Source: Auanema rhodensis
Lineage: Eukaryota; Nematoda; Chromadorea; Rhabditida; Rhabditidae
Reading direction: 5' to 3'
Length of the DNA stretch: 64,000 nucleotides
Assembly: GCA_964057225.1 (NCBI GenBank)
Contig: OZ059900.1
Span: 17,871,638 to 17,935,637 of the forward strand
A program made the position numbers and the translations under genes. Below are positions 38,419-50,712 of the stretch, in pieces. Positions within the stretch are counted from its first letter, which is position 1. Each line of letters begins with the position of its first letter. Below the pieces are notes generated by a model. The model did not search any database. It worked only from the letters and a program-made list of their open reading frames with translations, and was not told the origin of the DNA.

Positions 38419-41154
38419 TCATATGAACAAAAATCGATTTAATCAATATTAGCCATAAGGGGCGTGCCCTCAGAATGTGCTAATTTCCTTAATTTTCTAA
38501 CCCCTGTTTTTTTGTCGTGAAAGTGGAATTAGACGTTGTAGGAACAATTTTGAGCTAGGTTTCATTGACATTGCATGAGTTTGAACACATGAAATCGTAA
38601 GTCAAAACCTTGTTTACAGCGAACTTTCCAAAAACTGGTTTTCCAGCAAAATAAAATATTTCTCATGGGAAATACTGTGTTTTTGTATTTTTATAGTGTT
38701 CAGCATGTAAAATGCTTCATTTTAGTATGTAACACCCTGAAATTCGTTTCATTTGACGACTCATATGAACAAAAATCGATTTAATCAATATTAGCCATAA
38801 GGGGCGTGCCCTCAGAATATGCTAATTTCCTAAATTTTCTAACCCCTGTTTTTTTGTCGTGAAAGTGGAACTAGACGTTGTACGAACAATTTTGAGCTAG
38901 GTTTCATTGACATTGCATGAGTTTGAACACATGAAATCGTAAGTCAAAACCTTGTTTACAGCGAAATTTCCAAAAACTGGTTTTCCAGCATAATAAAATA
39001 TTTCTCATGGGTAAAACTGTGTTTTTGTATTTTTCTAGTGTTCAGCATGTAAAATGCTTCATTTTAGTATGTAACACGCTGAAATTCGTTGCATTTGACG
39101 ACTCATATGAACCAAAATCGATTTAATCAATATTAGCCATAAGGGGCGTGCCCTCAGAATATGCTAATTTCCTAAATTTTCTAACCCCTGTTTTTTTGTC
39201 GTGAAAGTGGAACTAGACGTTGTACGAACAATTTTGAGCTAGGTTTCATTGACATTGCATGAGTTTGAACACATGAAATCGTAAGTCAAAACCTTGTTTA
39301 CAGCGAAATTTCCAAAAACTGGTTTTCCAGCATAATAAAATATTTCTCATGGGAAATACTGTGTTTTTGTATTTTTCTAGTGTTCAGCATGTGAAATACT
39401 TCATTTTAGTATGTAACACGCTGAAATTCGTTGCATTTGACGACTCATATGAACAAAAATCGATTTAATCAATATTAGCCATAAGGGGCGTGCCCTCAGA
39501 ATATGCTAATTTCCTTAATTTTCTAACCCCTGTTTTTTTGTCGTGAAAGTGGAATTAGACGTTGCAGGAACAATTTTGAGCTAGGTTTCATTGACATTGC
39601 ATGAGTTTGAACACATGAAATCGTAAGTCAAAACCTTGTTTACAGCGAAATTTCCAAAAACTGGTTTTCCAGCATAATAAAATATTTCTCATGGGAAATA
39701 CTGTGTTTTTGTATTTTTATAGTGTTCAGCATGTAAAATGCTTCATTTTAGTATGTAACACGCTGAAATTCGTTGCATTTGACGACTCATATGAACAAAA
39801 ATCGATTTAATCAATATTAGCCATAAGGGGCGTGCCCTCAGAATATGCTAATTTCCTTAATTTTCTAACCCCTGTTTTTTTGTCGTGAAAGTGGAATTAG
39901 ACGTTGTAGGAACAATTTTGAGCTAGGTTTCATTGACATTGCATGAGTTTGAACACATGAAATCGTAAGTCAAAACCTTGTTTACAGCGAAATTTCCAAA
40001 AACTGGTTTTCCAGCAAAATAAAATATTTCTCATGGGAAATACTGTGTTTTTGTATTTTTATAGTGTTCAGCATGTAAAATGCTTCATTTTAGTATGTAA
40101 CACCCTGAAATTCGTTTCATTTGACGACTCATATGAACAAAAATCGATTTAATCAATATTAGCCATAAGGGGCGTGCCCTCAGAATATGCTAATTTCCTA
40201 AATTTTCTAACCCCTGTTTTTTTGTCGTGAAAGTGGAACTAGACGTTGTACGAACAATTTTGAGCTAGGTTTCATTGACATTGCATGAGTTTGAACACAT
40301 GAAATCGTAAGTCAAAACCTTGTTTACAGCGAAATTTCCAAAAACTGGTTTTCCAGCATAATAAAATATTTCTCATGGGTAAAACTGTGTTTTTGTATTT
40401 TTCTAGTGTTCAGCATGTAAAATGCTTCATTTTAGTATGTAACACGCTGAAATTCGTTGCATTTGACGACTCATATGAACCAAAATCGATTTAATCAATA
40501 TTAGCCATAAGGGGCGTGCCCTCAGAATATGCTAATTTCCTAAATTTTCTAACCCCTGTTTTTTTGTCGTGAAAGTGGAACTAGACGTTGTACGAACAAT
40601 TTTGAGCTAGGTTTCATTGACATTGCATGAGTTTGAACACATGAAATCGTAAGTCAAAACCTTGTTTACAGCGAAATTTCCAAAAACTGGTTTTCCAGCA
40701 TGATAAAATATTTCTCATGGGAAATACTGTGTTTTTGTATTTTTCTAGTGTTCAGCATGTGAAATACTTCATTTTAGTATGTAACACGCTGAAATTCGTT
40801 GCATTTGACGACTCATATGAACAAAAATCGATTTAATCAATATTAGCCATAAGGGGCGTGCCCTCAGAATATGCTAATTTCCTTAATTTTCTAACCCCTG
40901 TTTTTTTGTCGTGAAAGTGGAATTAGACGTTGCAGGAACAATTTTGAGCTAGGTTTCATTGACATTGCATGAGTTTGAACACATGAAATCGTAAGTCAAA
41001 ACCTTGTTTACAGCGAAATTTCCAAAAACTGGTTTTCCAGCATAATAAAATATTTCTCATGGGAAATACTGTGTTTTTGTATTTTTATAGTGTTCAGCAT
41101 GTAAAATGCTTCATTTTAGTATGTAACACGCTGAAATTCGTTGCATTTGACGAC
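38419..41154. repeat. HOR block IV: 4-monomer repeat, 1368-bp period, two copies
   Basis: Copies are 38419-39786 and 39787-41154. The order is: GGAATTAG/CAGCAAAAT/TATAG/CACCCTG/CGTTTC; CCTAAATT/GGGTAAAAC; GAACCAAAA/CCTAAATT/TGTGAAATAC; and GGAATTAG/GTTGCAGGAAC/TATAG. The first unit of copy 1 also has AATGTGC and GCGAACTTT, which copy 2 lacks. Rare shared changes such as CAGCAAAAT and GTTGCAGG show that the copies are recent. Confidence 0.88.
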
Positions 41155-43542
41155 TCATATGAACAAAAATCGATTTAATCAATATTAGCCATAAGGGGCG
41201 TGCCCTCAGAATATGCTAATTTCCTTAATTTTCTAACCCCTGTTTTTTTGTCGTGAAAGTGGAATTAGACGTTGTAGGAACAATTTTGAGCTAGGTTTCA
41301 TTGACATTGCATGAGTTTGAACACATGAAATCGTAAGTCAAAACCTTGTTTACAGCGAAATTTCCAAAAACTGGTTTTCCAGCATAATAAAATATTTCTC
41401 ATGGGAAATACTGTGTTTTTGTATTTTTCTAGTGTTCAGCATGTAAAATGCTTCATTTTAGTATGTAACACGCTGAAATTCGTTGCATTTGACGACTCAT
41501 ATGAACAAAAATCGATTTAATCAATATTAGCCATAAGGGGCGTGCCCTCAGAATATGCTAATTTCCTTAATTTTCTAACCCCTGTTTTTTGTCGTGAAAG
41601 TGGAACTAGACGTTGTAGGAACAATTTTGAGCTAGGTTTCATTGACATTGCATGAGTTTGAACACATGAAATCGTAAGTCAAAACCTTGTTTACAGCGAA
41701 ATTTCCAAAAACTGGTTTTCCAGCATAATAAAATATTTCTCATGGGAAATACTGTGTTTTTGTATTTTTCTAGTGTTCAGCATGTAAAACACTTCATTTT
41801 AGTATGTAACACGCTGAAATTCAATGCATTTGACGAATCATATGAACAAAAATCGATTTAATCAATATAAGCCATAGAGGCGTGCCCTCAGAATATGCTA
41901 ATTTCCTTAATTTTCTAACCCCTGTTTTTTGTCGTGAAAGTGGAACTAGACGTTGTAGGAACAATTTTGAGCTAGGTTTCATTGACATTGCATGAGTTTG
42001 AACACATGAAATCGTAAGTCAAAACCTTGTTTACAGCGAAATTTCCAAAAAATGGTTTTCCAGCATAATAAAATATTTCTCATGGGAAATACTGTGTTTT
42101 TGTATTTTTATAGTGTTCAGCATGTAAAATGCTTCATTTTAGTATGTAACACGCTGAAATTCGTTGCATTTGACGACTCATATGAACAAAAATCGATTTA
42201 ATCAATATTAGCCATAAGGGGCGTGCCCTCAGAATATGCTAATTTCCTTAATTTTCTAACCCCTGTTTTTTTGTCGTGAAAGTGGAATTAGACGTTGTAG
42301 GAACAATTTTGAGCTAGGTTTCATTGACATTGCATGAGTTTGAACACATGAAATCGTAAGTCAAAACCTTGTTTACAGCGAAATTTCCAAAAACTGGTTT
42401 TCCAGCATAATAAAATATTTCTCATGGGAAATACTGTGTTTTTGTATTTTTCTAGTGTTCAGCATGTAAAATGCTTCATTTTAGTATGTAACACGCTGAA
42501 ATTCGTTGCATTTGACGACTCATATGAACAAAAATCGATTTAATCAATATTAGCCATAAGGGGCGTGCCCTCAGAATATGCTAATTTCCTTAATTTTCTA
42601 ACCCCTGTTTTTTGTCGTGAAAGTGGAACTAGACGTTGTAGGAACAATTTTGAGCTAGGTTTCATTGACATTGCATGAGTTTGAACACATGAAATCGTAA
42701 GTCAAAACCTTGTTTACAGCGAAATTTCCAAAAACTGGTTTTCCAGCATAATAAAATATTTCTCATGGGAAATACTGTGTTTTTGTATTTTTCTAGTGTT
42801 CAGCATGTAAAACACTTCATTTTAGTATGTAACACGCTGAAATTCAATGCATTTGACGAATCATATGAACAAAAATCGATTTAATCAATATAAGCCATAG
42901 AGGCGTGCCCTCAGAATATGCTAATTTCCTTAATTTTCTAACCCCTGTTTTTTGTCGTGAAAGTGGAACTAGACGTTGTAGGAACAATTTTGAGCTAGGT
43001 TTCATTGACATTGCATGAGTTTGAACACATGAAATCGTAAGTCAAAACCTTGTTTACAGCGAAATTTCCAAAAACTGGTTTTCCAGCATAATAAAATATT
43101 TCTCATGGGAAATACTGTGTTTTTGTATTTTTATAGTGTTCAGCATGTAAAATGCTTCATTTTAGTATGTAACACGCTGAAATTCGTTGCATTTGACGAC
43201 TCATATGAACAAAAATCGATTTAATCAATATTAGCCATAAGGGGCGTGCCCTCAGAATATGCTAATTTCCTTAATTTTCTAACCCCTGTTTTTTTGTCGT
43301 GAAAGTGGAATTAGACGTTGTAGGAACAATTTTGAGCTAGGTTTCATTGACATTGCATGAGTTTGAACACATGAAATCGTAAGTCAAAACCTTGTTTACA
43401 GCGAAATTTCCAAAAACTGGTTTTCCAGCATAATAAAATATTTCTCATGGGAAATACTGTGTTTTTGTATTTTTCTAGTGTTCAGCATGTAAAATGCTTC
43501 ATTTTAGTATGTAACACGCTGAAATTCGTTGCATTTGACGAC

Positions 43543-43883
43543 TCATATGAACAAAAATCGATTTAATCAATATTAGCCATAAGGGGCGTGCCCTCAGAAT
43601 ATGCTAATTTCCTTAATTTTCTAACCCCTGTTTTTTGTCGTGAAAGTGGAACTAGACGTTGTAGGAACAATTTTGAGCTAGGTTTCATTGACATTGCATG
43701 AGTTTGAACACATGAAATCGTAAGTCAAAACCTTGTTTACAGCGAAATTTCCAAAAACTGGTTTTCCAGCATAATAAAATATTTCTCATGGGAAATACTG
43801 TGTTTTTGTATTTTTATAGTGTTCAGCATGTAAAATGCTTCATTTTAGTATGTAACACGCTGAAATTCGTTGCATTTGACGAC
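43543..43883. repeat. Hybrid monomer from a one-unit deletion in the trimer HOR
   Basis: The unit opens like the second trimer member (ATATTAGCCATAAGGGG, T6) but ends like the third (TATAG, GTAAAATGC, TTCGTTGC). It stands where two units are expected. The simplest explanation is homologous exchange between neighbouring second and third members, removing one unit length. The crossover lies between the island at unit position 44 and the TATAG at 275; the T6 and GTAGG states are shared by both parents. Confidence 0.8.
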
Positions 43884-46271
43884 TCATATGAACAAAAATC
43901 GATTTAATCAATATTAGCCATAAGGGGCGTGCCCTCAGAATATGCTAATTTCCTTAATTTTCTAACCCCTGTTTTTTTGTCGTGAAAGTGGAATTAGACG
44001 TTGTAGGAACAATTTTGAGCTAGGTTTCATTGACATTGCATGAGTTTGAACACATGAAATCGTAAGTCAAAACCTTGTTTACAGCGAAATTTCCAAAAAC
44101 TGGTTTTCCAGCATAATAAAATATTTCTCATGGGAAATACTGTGTTTTTGTATTTTTCTAGTGTTCAGCATGTAAAATGCTTCATTTTAGTATGTAACAC
44201 GCTGAAATTCGTTGCATTTGACGACTCATATGAACAAAAATCGATTTAATCAATATTAGCCATAAGGGGCGTGCCCTCAGAATATGCTAATTTCCTTAAT
44301 TTTCTAACCCCTGTTTTTTGTCGTGAAAGTGGAACTAGACGTTGTAGGAACAATTTTGAGCTAGGTTTCATTGACATTGCATGAGTTTGAACACATGAAA
44401 TCGTAAGTCAAAACCTTGTTTACAGCGAAATTTCCAAAAACTGGTTTTCCAGCATAATAAAATATTTCTCATGGGAAATACTGTGTTTTTGTATTTTTCT
44501 AGTGTTCAGCATGTAAAACACTTCATTTTAGTATGTAACACGCTGAAATTCAATGCATTTGACGAATCATATGAACAAAAATCGATTTAATCAATATAAG
44601 CCATAGAGGCGTGCCCTCAGAATATGCTAATTTCCTTAATTTTCTAACCCCTGTTTTTTGTCGTGAAAGTGGAACTAGACGTTGTAGGAACAATTTTGAG
44701 CTAGGTTTCATTGACATTGCATGAGTTTGAACACATGAAATCGTAAGTCAAAACCTTGTTTACAGCGAAATTTCCAAAAACTGGTTTTCCAGCATAATAA
44801 AATATTTCTCATGGGAAATACTGTGTTTTTGTATTTTTATAGTGTTCAGCATGTAAAATGCTTCATTTTAGTATGTAACACGCTGAAATTCGTTGCATTT
44901 GACGACTCATATGAACAAAAATCGATTTAATCAATATTAGCCATAAGGGGCGTGCCCTCAGAATATGCTAATTTCCTTAATTTTCTAACCCCTGTTTTTT
45001 TGTCGTGAAAGTGGAATTAGACGTTGTAGGAACAATTTTGAGCTAGGTTTCATTGACATTGCATGAGTTTGAACACATGAAATCGTAAGTCAAAACCTTG
45101 TTTACAGCGAAATTTCCAAAAACTGGTTTTCCAGCATAATAAAATATTTCTCATGGGAAATACTGTGTTTTTGTATTTTTCTAGTGTTCAGCATGTAAAA
45201 TGCTTCATTTTAGTATGTAACACGCTGAAATTCGTTGCATTTGACGACTCATATGAACAAAAATCGATTTAATCAATATTAGCCATAAGGGGCGTGCCCT
45301 CAGAATATGCTAATTTCCTTAATTTTCTAACCCCTGTTTTTTGTCGTGAAAGTGGAACTAGACGTTGTAGGAACAATTTTGAGCTAGGTTTCATTGACAT
45401 TGCATGAGTTTGAACACATGAAATCGTAAGTCAAAACCTTGTTTACAGCGAAATTTCCAAAAACTGGTTTTCCAGCATAATAAAATATTTCTCATGGGAA
45501 ATACTGTGTTTTTGTATTTTTCTAGTGTTCAGCATGTAAAACACTTCATTTTAGTATGTAACACGCTGAAATTCAATGCATTTGACGAATCATATGAACA
45601 AAAATCGATTTAATCAATATAAGCCATAGAGGCGTGCCCTCAGAATATGCTAATTTCCTTAATTTTCTAACCCCTGTTTTTTGTCGTGAAAGTGGAACTA
45701 GACGTTGTAGGAACAATTTTGAGCTAGGTTTCATTGACATTGCATGAGTTTGAACACATGAAATCGTAAGTCAAAACCTTGTTTACAGCGAAATTTCCAA
45801 AAACTGGTTTTCCAGCATAATAAAATATTTCTCATGGGAAATACTGTGTTTTTGTATTTTTATAGTGTTCAGCATGTAAAATGCTTCATTTTAGTATGTA
45901 ACACGCTGAAATTCGTTGCATTTGACGACTCATATGAACAAAAATCGATTTAATCAATATTAGCCATAAGGGGCGTGCCCTCAGAATATGCTAATTTCCT
46001 TAATTTTCTAACCCCTGTTTTTTTGTCGTGAAAGTGGAATTAGACGTTGTAGGAACAATTTTGAGCTAGGTTTCATTGACATTGCATGAGTTTGAACACA
46101 TGAAATCGTAAGTCAAAACCTTGTTTACAGCGAAATTTCCAAAAACTGGTTTTCCAGCATAATAAAATATTTCTCATGGGAAATACTGTGTTTTTGTATT
46201 TTTCTAGTGTTCAGCATGTAAAATGCTTCATTTTAGTATGTAACACGCTGAAATTCGTTGCATTTGACGAC

Positions 46272-46613
46272 TCATATGAACAAAAATCGATTTAATCAAT
46301 ATTAGCCATAAGGGGCGTGCCCTCAGAATATGCTAATTTCCTTAATTTTCTAACCCCTGTTTTTTTGTCGTGAAAGTGGAATTAGACGTTGTAGGAACAA
46401 TTTTGAGCTAGGTTTCATTGACATTGCATGAGTTTGAACACATGAAATCGTAAGTCAAAACCTTGTTTACAGCGAAATTTCCAAAAACTGGTTTTCCAGC
46501 ATAATAAAATATTTCTCATGGGAAATACTGTGTTTTTGTATTTTTCTAGTGTTCAGCATGTGAAACACTTCATTTTAGTATGTAACACGCTGAAATTCAA
46601 TGCATTTGACGAA
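46272..46613. repeat. Hybrid monomer, GGAATTAG left part with AAACAC/CAATGC right part
   Basis: The left part carries T7 and GGAATTAG like the first trimer member; the right part carries GTGAAACAC, TTCAATGC and GACGAATC like the second. The TGTGAAACAC state is shared with the unit at 52417, which has the T6 left part. This marks an in-register crossover between adjacent trimer members. Confidence 0.75.
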
Positions 46614-49347
46614 TCATATGAACAAAAATCGATTTAATCAATATAAGCCATAGAGGCGTGCCCTCAGAATATGCTAATTTCCTTAATTTTCTAACCCCTG
46701 TTTTTTGTCGTGAAAGTGGAACTAGACGTTGTAGGAACAATTTTGAGCTAGGTTTCATTGACATTGCATGAGTTTGAACACATGAAATCGTAAGTCAAAA
46801 CCTTGTTTACAGCGAAATTTCCAAAAACTGGTTTTCCAGCATAATAAAATATTTCTCATGGGAAATAATGTGTTTTTGTATTTTTCTAGTGTTCAGCATG
46901 TAAAATACTTCATTTTAGTATGTAACACGCTGAAATTCGTTGCATTTGACGACTCATATGAACAAAAATCGATTTAATCAATATTAGCCATAAGGGGCGT
47001 GCCCTCAGAATGTGCTAATTTCCTTAATTTTCTAACCCCTGTTTTTTTGTCGTGAAAGTGGAATTAGACGTTGTAAGAACAATTTTGAGCTAGGTTTCAT
47101 TGACATTGCATGAGTTTGAACACATGAAATCGTAAGTCAAAACCTTGTTTACAGCGAACTTTCCAAAAACTGGTTTTCCAGCATAATAAAATATTTCTCA
47201 TGGGAAATACTGTGTTTTTGTATTTTTATAGTGTTCAGCATGTAAAATGCTTCATTTTAGTATGTAACACCCTGAAATTCGTTTCATTTGACGACTCATA
47301 TGAACAAAAATCGATTTAATCAATATTAGCCATAAGGGGCGTGCCCTCAGAATATGCTAATTTCCTTAATTTTCTAACCCCTGTTTTTTTGTCGTGAAAG
47401 TGGAACTAGACGTTGTAGGAACAATTTTGAGCAAGGTTTCATTGACATTGCATGAGTTTGAACACATGAAATCGTAAGTCAAAACCTTGTTTACAGCGAA
47501 ATTTCCAAAAACTGGTTTTCCAGCATAATAAAATATTTCTCATGGGAAATACTGTGTTTTTGTATTTTTCTAGTGTTCAGCATGTGAAATACTTCATTTT
47601 AGTATGTAACACGCTGAAATTCGTTGCATTTGACGACTCATATGAACAAAAATCGATTTAATCAATATTAGCCATAAGGGGCGTGCCCTCAGAATATGCT
47701 AATTTCCTAAATTTTCTAACCCCTGTTTTTTTGTCGTGAAAGTGGAACTAGACGTTGTACGAACAATTTTGAGCTAGGTTTCATTGACATTGCATGAGTT
47801 TGAACACATGAAATCGTAAGTCAAAACCTTGTTTACAGCGAAATTTCCAAAAACTGGTTTTCCAGCATAATAAAATATTTCTCATGGGTAAAACTGTGTT
47901 TTTGTATTTTTCTAGTGTTCAGCATGTAAAATGCTTCATTTTAGTATGTAACACGCTGAAATTCGTTGCATTTGACGACTCATATGAACCAAAATCGATT
48001 TAATCAATATTAGCCATAAGGGGCGTGCCCTCAGAATATGCTAATTTCCTAAATTTTCTAACCCCTGTTTTTTTGTCGTGAAAGTGGAACTAGACATTGT
48101 ACGAACAATTTTGAGCTAGGTTTCATTGACATTGCATGAGTTTGAACACATGAAATCGTAAGTCAAAACCTTGTTTACAGCGAAATTTCCAAAAACTGGT
48201 TTTCCAGCATAATAAAATATTTCTCATGGGAAAAACTGTGTTTTTGTATTTTTCTAGTGTTCAGCTTGTAAAATGCTTCATTTTAGTATGTAACACGCTG
48301 AAATTTGTTGCATTTGACGACTCATATGAACAAAAATCGATTTAATCAATATTAGCCATAAGGGGCGTGCCCTCAGAATATGCTAATTTCCTTAATTTTC
48401 TAACCCCTGTTTTTTTGTCGTGAAAGTGGAACTAGACGTTGTACGAACAATTTTGAGCTAGGTTTCATTGACATTGCATGAGTTTGAACACATGAAATCG
48501 TAAGTCAAAACCTTGTTTACAGCGAAATTTCCAAAAACTGGTTTTCCAGCATAATAAAATATTTCTCATGGGAAATACTGTGTTTTTGTATTTTTCTAGT
48601 GTTCAGCATGTAAAATGCTCCATTTTAGTATGTAACACGCTGAAATTCGTTGCATTTGACGACTCATATGAACAAAAATCGATTTAATCAATATTAGCCA
48701 TAAGGGGCGTGCCCTCAGAATATGCTAATTTCCTTAATTTTCTAACCCCTGTTTTTTTGTCGTGAAAGTGGAATTAGACGTTGTAGGAACAATTTTGAGC
48801 TAGGTTTCATTGACATTGCATGAGTTTGAACACATGAAATCGTAAGTCAAAACCTTGTTTACAGCGAAATTTCCAAAAACTGGTTTTCCAGCATAATAAA
48901 ATATTTCTCATGGGAAATACTGTGTTTTTGTATTTTTATAGTGTTCAGCATGTAAAATGCTTCATTTTAGTATGTAACACGCTGAAATTCGTTGCATTTG
49001 ACGACTCATATGAACAAAAATCGATTTAATCAATATTAGCCATAAGGGGCGTGCCCTCAGAATATGCTAATTTCCTTAATTTTCTAACCCCTGTTTTTTT
49101 GTCGTGAAAGTGGAATTAGACGTTGTAGGAACAATTTTGAGCTAGGTTTCATTGACATTGCATGAGTTTGAACACATGAAATCGTAAGTCAAAACCTTGT
49201 TTACAGCGAAATTTCCAAAAACTGGTTTTCCAGCATAATAAAATATTTCTCATGGGAAATACTGTGTTTTTGTATTTTTCTAGTGTTCAGCATGTAAAAT
49301 GCTTCATTTTAGTATGTAACACGCTGAAATTCGTTGCATTTGACGAC
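46614..49347. repeat. 8-monomer segment repeated at 52758-55491 (copy 1)
   Basis: The eight units in order carry: CATAGAGG/GTAAAATAC; AATGTGC/GTAAGAAC/GCGAACTTT/CACCCTG; GAGCAAGG/TGTGAAATAC; CCTAAATT/GGGTAAAAC; GAACCAAAA/AGACATTG/CAGCTTG/ATTTGTTG; GTACGAAC/ATGCTCC; GGAATTAG/TATAG; and GGAATTAG/CTAG. The same series with the same rare changes begins 6144 bp downstream. I noticed one private change here, AAATAATG in the first unit where the other copy has AAATACTG. Confidence 0.88.
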
Positions 49348-50712
49348 TCATATGAACAAAAATCGATTTAATCAATATTAGCCATAAGGGGCGTGCCCTC
49401 AGAATATGCTAATTTCCTTAATTTTCTAACCCCTGTTTTTTGTCGTGAAAGTGGAACTAGACGTTGTAGGAACAATTTTGAGCTAGGTTTCATTGACATT
49501 GCATGAGTTCGAACACATGAAATCGTAAGTCAAAACCTTGTTTACAGCGAAATTTCCAAAAACTGGTTTTCCAGCATAATAAAATATTTCTCATGGGAAA
49601 TACTGTGTTTTTGTATTTTTCTAGTGTTCAGCATGTAAAATACTCCATTTTAGTATGTAAAACGCTGAAATTCGTTGCATTTGACGACTCATATGAACAA
49701 AAATCGATTTAATCAATATAAGCCATAAGGGGCGTGCCCTCAGAATATGCTAATTTCCTTAATTTTCTAACCCCTGTTTTTTGTCGTGAAAGTGGAACTA
49801 GACGTTGTAGGAACAATTTTGAGCTAGGTTTCATTGACATTGCATGAGTTTGAACACATGAAATCGTAAGTCAAAACCTTGTTTACAGCGAAATTTCCAA
49901 AAACTGGTTTTCCAGCATAATAAAATATTTCTCATGGGAAATACTGTGTTTTTGTATTTTTCTAGTGTTCAGCATGTAAAATACTTCATTTAAGTATGTA
50001 ACACGCTGAAATTCGTTGCATTTGACGACTCATATGAACAAAAATCGATTTAATCAATATTAGCCATAAGGGGCGTGCCCTCAGAATATGCTAATTTCCT
50101 TAATTTTCTAACCCCTGTTTTTTTGTCGTGAAAGTGGAATAAGACGTTGTAGGAACAATTTTGAGCTAGGTTTCATTGACATTGCATGAGTTTGAACACA
50201 TGAAATCGTAAGTCAAAACCTTGTTTACAGCGAACTTTCCAAAAACTGGTTTTCCAGCATAATAAAATATTTCTCATGGGAAATACTAAGTTTTTGTATT
50301 TTTATAGTGTTCAGCATGTAAAATGCTTCATTTTAGTATGTAACACCCTGAAATTCGTTTCATTTGACGACTCATATGAACAAAAATCGATTTAATCAAT
50401 ATTAGCCATAAGGGGCGTGCCCTCAGAATATGCTAATTTCCTTAATTTTCTAACCCCTGTTTTTTTGTCGTGAAAGTGGAACTAGACGTTGTAGGAACAA
50501 TTTTGAGCAAGGTTTCATTGACATTGCATGAGTTTGAACACATGAAATCGTAAGTCAAAACCTTGTTTACAGCGAACTTTCCAAAAACTGGTTTTCCAGC
50601 ATAATAAAATATTTCTCATGGGAAATACTGTGTTTTTGTATTTTTATAGTGTTCAGCATTTAAATGCTTCATTTTAGTATGTAACACCCTGAAATTCGTT
50701 TCATTTGACGAC
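49348..50712. repeat. 4-monomer segment repeated at 56175-57539 (copy 1)
   Basis: The units carry GTTCGAAC/TACTCC; ATATAAGCC/TTAAG; GGAATAAG/TACTAAG/CACCCTG; and GAGCAAGG/GCGAACTTT/CAGCATTTAAATG. The same four appear at 56175-57539, also 1365 bp. In the 6144-bp downstream block they are pushed two units further away by an insertion. A private change here is GTAAAACGC in the first unit. Confidence 0.87.

Larger units (their letters stand above)
41155..46953. repeat. HOR block V: 3-monomer repeat, 1023-bp period
   Basis: The trimer is a 342-bp unit (GGAATTAG/CTAG), a 341-bp unit (T6/GTAAAACAC/TTCAATGC/GACGAATC) and a 340-bp unit (ATATAAGCCATAGAGG/T6/TATAG). Full copies are 41155-42177, 42178-43200, 43884-44906 and 44907-45929. 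At 43201-43883 the second and third units are fused into one. At 45930-46953 the middle unit is a 342-bp hybrid with a GGAATTAG left part and a GTGAAACAC/TTCAATGC right part, and the third unit ends CTAG/GTAAAATAC. Trimer material returns at 50713-53097, 59250-59930 and the window's last units. Confidence 0.9.

Noticed and set aside
41497-42177. Possible foreign insertion because of the dense changes (AAACAC, CAATGC, ACGAATC, ATATAAGCCATAGAGG)
   Set aside because: The changes are point differences in otherwise normal units and recur as stable trimer members; there are no inserted bases or target-site duplications.
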